DNA of 5,156 nucleotides from JALOOE01 sp964423545 (GTDB lineage: Bacteria > Chloroflexota > Anaerolineae > CG2-30-64-16), in NCBI GenBank assembly GCA_964423545.1, contig CAYRFV010000354.1:1-5156 (forward strand), read 5' to 3'. Position 1 is the first letter of the stretch. Each line of letters opens with the position of its first letter. Shown in pieces: positions 3,282 to 5,156 of the stretch. A model generated the notes under the pieces. The model was not told where the DNA came from, did not search any database, and was given only the letters and a program-made list of their open reading frames with translations. Made by a program: the position numbers and the translations under genes.

Positions 3282-5156
3282 CAACGCCGCTCGGGTCCGA
3301 CTGCGGGCAAACGGCCGTTGCGGTATGCCTCGATCCCCCCGCGCATCTCCTCGACATCAGGCGCCTCAACAGCAACCAAGCCGTCTGCCGACGCACGGAT
3401 CAGCGCTTCGAACGCTGCCGCCTGCGTTCGGGCCGCTTCCTCGAAACGACCGGCCGATGCCTGGGCGTACGCCAGCGCAGCGAGCGCCGAAGCGCTGGCA
3501 AAGCCCGTTTGGCGGCATGCGCTCAATGCCAACTGGATTGCCTCCTGCGGGTCGCGTATGGCCACGCCGGGCATTGCCAGCAGCCAGGCCAGTTCCACCG
3601 CAGCGGCAGTGAACGCCGGATTCATCTCCAGCGCGCGCCGGTAGGCTGCGGCCGCCTCGGAATTCCGTCCCTGCCCGCGTCGGATCTCCCCCCTCAGGAA
3701 TTCCAGTTCGGCCGAGGCGCCAGCCCGTGCTTCCGCGCGACCCAGCTCCATCTCCGCTTCGTCGAACTGGCCGGCCCGCAGCAGGCCGCCGGCCAGCGCG
3801 GCGTGTGCGCGGCCGTCCTCGGGCCGGGCCTGCACCGCCCGCCTGAAGTAGTCCACCGCCGCGCCGGCCGGCCCCTGCCGCATGGCAATCCACCCGATCT
3901 GCACGAGCGTCTGGGGATAGGACTGTGCAGCAGAGCCGGCCACGTAGGGGGACGCCGACTCCGACAGGGTGCGGGTCACGTCGGACAGCAGCGCCTCCGC
4001 CTGTGCGCGCGCCTCCGCCAGCCGGCCTTCTTTCGACAGGATGCCGATCCGCGCGTTGCGCGCTCTGAAGTTCATGGGGCGTTGACGCACGACGTCGTCG
4101 AGCATCGCAAGCTCCGACTGGTAGTCGCGGTTGCGCGCCATCGTCCGCTCGACCGCGAACCCGACCAAAAGCACCCCGGCCCCACCCACGCAGACCGCGA
4201 GTGCCTTGCCGCGCCGGCCTCCCAGGCGCAGCGCACCCTCGGCCAGACGGCCCGCGCCGGCCGCGGCCAGCGCCAGCGGAGCGGCGAGGGGAAGATACAT
4301 CCGATGTTCAGCGGCACAGTCGGCGATGGGAAAGAAGCTGGAGGTCGGCAGCAACGTCAGGAAGAACCAGAGGATGCCGAAACCGGACACCGAGCCGCGC
4401 GCGCTCAGCCGGATCCCTGCCAGAAGCAGGGCGGCCAATGCCAGCGCCGGCGGCAAAACATCGGCTGGCGAGTTCGCCGGCGGCCATGCATAGTCGAGGC
4501 ACAGGCCCACCGGCCAGAGGGTCAATCGCAGGTAATGACAGATCACGGCGGGCTGGGTGGCCATGTACTGCAAAGCGCCGAATCCGGCCGAGGCATGCAG
4601 GCCGGTGCTGCCGGAGGATTCGTGCGGACGCAACACGACGATCAGCAGAGGGATCCAGGCGGCAGCCAGCGCTCCGTAGTACACCTGCCGGCGCCGAATC
4701 GCCTCGCGAAACGAACCAGCCCCCAGCGTGCGGTCGAGCATCAGCACCGCGGCAGGCGCCGTAACCGCGGTGGGCTTCGCCATCATGGCCAGCGCGCACC
4801 CGGCCGCCGAAAGCGCCAGCCAGGCCCGCGATCCCGCGGCGGGACCAAGCGCATGGCGGGCGAACCCGTACACGGCCGCGAGGTACAGCAGTCCTGACAG
4901 GCTCTCCGCTCGCTGCACGATGTAGGTCACGCTTTCGGTCTGTAGCGGATGCACCAGCCATAGCAACGCCGCAACCCCTGCCACTGTGCGCGGGTCCACT
5001 GCGCTGAACCGACCGCGCAGCGCCGGCGTTCCCAGAATGCGGACCAGACTGCCGAACAGCAGCAAACCCGCCCCGACATGAATCGCGATATTGACCAGCC
5101 TGAAATCGGGAGCCCGCAGGCCGCCAGCCAGGTAGTTCAGACCGAACGTGAGCTGC
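3281..5156 (-). CDS. TMTC-like polytopic membrane protein with C-terminal TPR repeats (putative GT-C glycosyltransferase), 5' end outside window
   Basis: 624 residues are visible, open from the right edge to a TGA at 3281-3283. Residues ~1-330 form a multi-pass membrane region with family-like signatures: NYLAGG (7-12), a segment around VNIAIHVGAG, HPLQTESVTYIVQRAESL (from residue 69) and AEHRMYLPL (~282-290). These resemble bacterial relatives of TMTC O-mannosyltransferases, which transfer sugar from lipid-linked donors outside the membrane. Residues ~345-600 look like degenerate TPR helices (for example QARPEDGRAHAALAGGLL and AYRRALEMNPAFTAAAVELA), likely for protein-protein contact. The acidic catalytic loop expected near the N-terminus lies outside the window, so activity cannot be judged. 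The gene is convergent with the pilins. Modification of pilin or another surface protein is conceivable, but only proximity supports it. The true start is not in the window. Confidence 0.85.
   Translation of the reverse strand, partial: QLTFGLNYLAGGLRAPDFRLVNIAIHVGAGLLLFGSLVRILGTPALRGRFSAVDPRTVAGVAALLWLVHPLQTESVTYIVQRAESLSGLLYLAAVYGFARHALGPAAGSRAWLALSAAGCALAMMAKPTAVTAPAAVLMLDRTLGAGSFREAIRRRQVYYGALAAAWIPLLIVVLRPHESSGSTGLHASAGFGALQYMATQPAVICHYLRLTLWPVGLCLDYAWPPANSPADVLPPALALAALLLAGIRLSARGSVSGFGILWFFLTLLPTSSFFPIADCAAEHRMYLPLAAPLALAAAGAGRLAEGALRLGGRRGKALAVCVGGAGVLLVGFAVERTMARNRDYQSELAMLDDVVRQRPMNFRARNARIGILSKEGRLAEARAQAEALLSDVTRTLSESASPYVAGSAAQSYPQTLVQIGWIAMRQGPAGAAVDYFRRAVQARPEDGRAHAALAGGLLRAGQFDEAEMELGRAEARAGASAELEFLRGEIRRGQGRNSEAAAAYRRALEMNPAFTAAAVELAWLLAMPGVAIRDPQEAIQLALSACRQTGFASASALAALAYAQASAGRFEEAARTQAAAFEALIRASADGLVAVEAPDVEEMRGGIEAYRNGRLPAVGPERR

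Noticed and set aside
3218..4897. Long plus-strand open frame of 559 codons opposite the membrane protein gene
   Set aside because: Its translation is rich in Arg, Gln and Gly with no domain. The opposite frame has clear transmembrane segments, TPR-like repeats and family motifs. It is a high-GC shadow, and it would start just upstream of the terminator hairpin at 3237-3281.

Overview
The window is high-GC DNA from a Gram-negative-type bacterium. Its core is a small type IV pilin locus placed under apparent sigma-54 control. The pilins are about 107-108 residues when mature and have a C-terminal pattern (CPASGTY, then PPTCT, then GH.LP) that I associate with Verrucomicrobiota, Kiritimatiellota and Lentisphaerota prepilins. 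A TMTC-like membrane/TPR protein fits that kind of genome too, but the taxonomic guess is only moderately supported.

Layout. 1-377, minus strand: the N-terminal fifth of dihydroxy-acid dehydratase (ilvD), running off the left edge. 378-598: divergent intergenic region with a plausible sigma-70 promoter for the next gene and a 12-bp direct repeat near the ilvD start. 599-1969, plus strand: a complete NtrC-family response regulator (receiver, AAA+ with GAFTGA loop, Fis-type HTH). 1970-2360: an AT-rich, apparently non-coding control region. It holds a perfect 5-bp-arm inverted repeat made of two (C/G)TGTC half-sites, a perfect match to the IHF consensus, and a -24/-12 promoter. 2361-2705 and 2873-3214, plus strand: two tandem prepilin genes sharing a perfect 337-bp repeat and differing only in their last few codons. 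Each has its own sigma-54 promoter and its own strong intrinsic terminator. 3281-5156, minus strand: a convergent gene for a polytopic membrane protein with C-terminal TPR-like repeats (TMTC/GT-C-like), entering from the right edge.

How the parts may work together (inference): the phosphorylated response regulator binds the upstream inverted repeat. DNA bending by IHF or an HU-like protein helps it contact sigma-54 polymerase at the pilin promoters, so each near-identical pilin is made from its own monocistronic transcript. No partner histidine kinase is visible. The convergent GT-C-like protein could modify surface proteins such as the pilins, but only proximity suggests this. The most notable features are the homogenised pilin pair with duplicated but sequence-diverged sigma-54 promoters, and the compact enhancer/IHF/sigma-54 layout.
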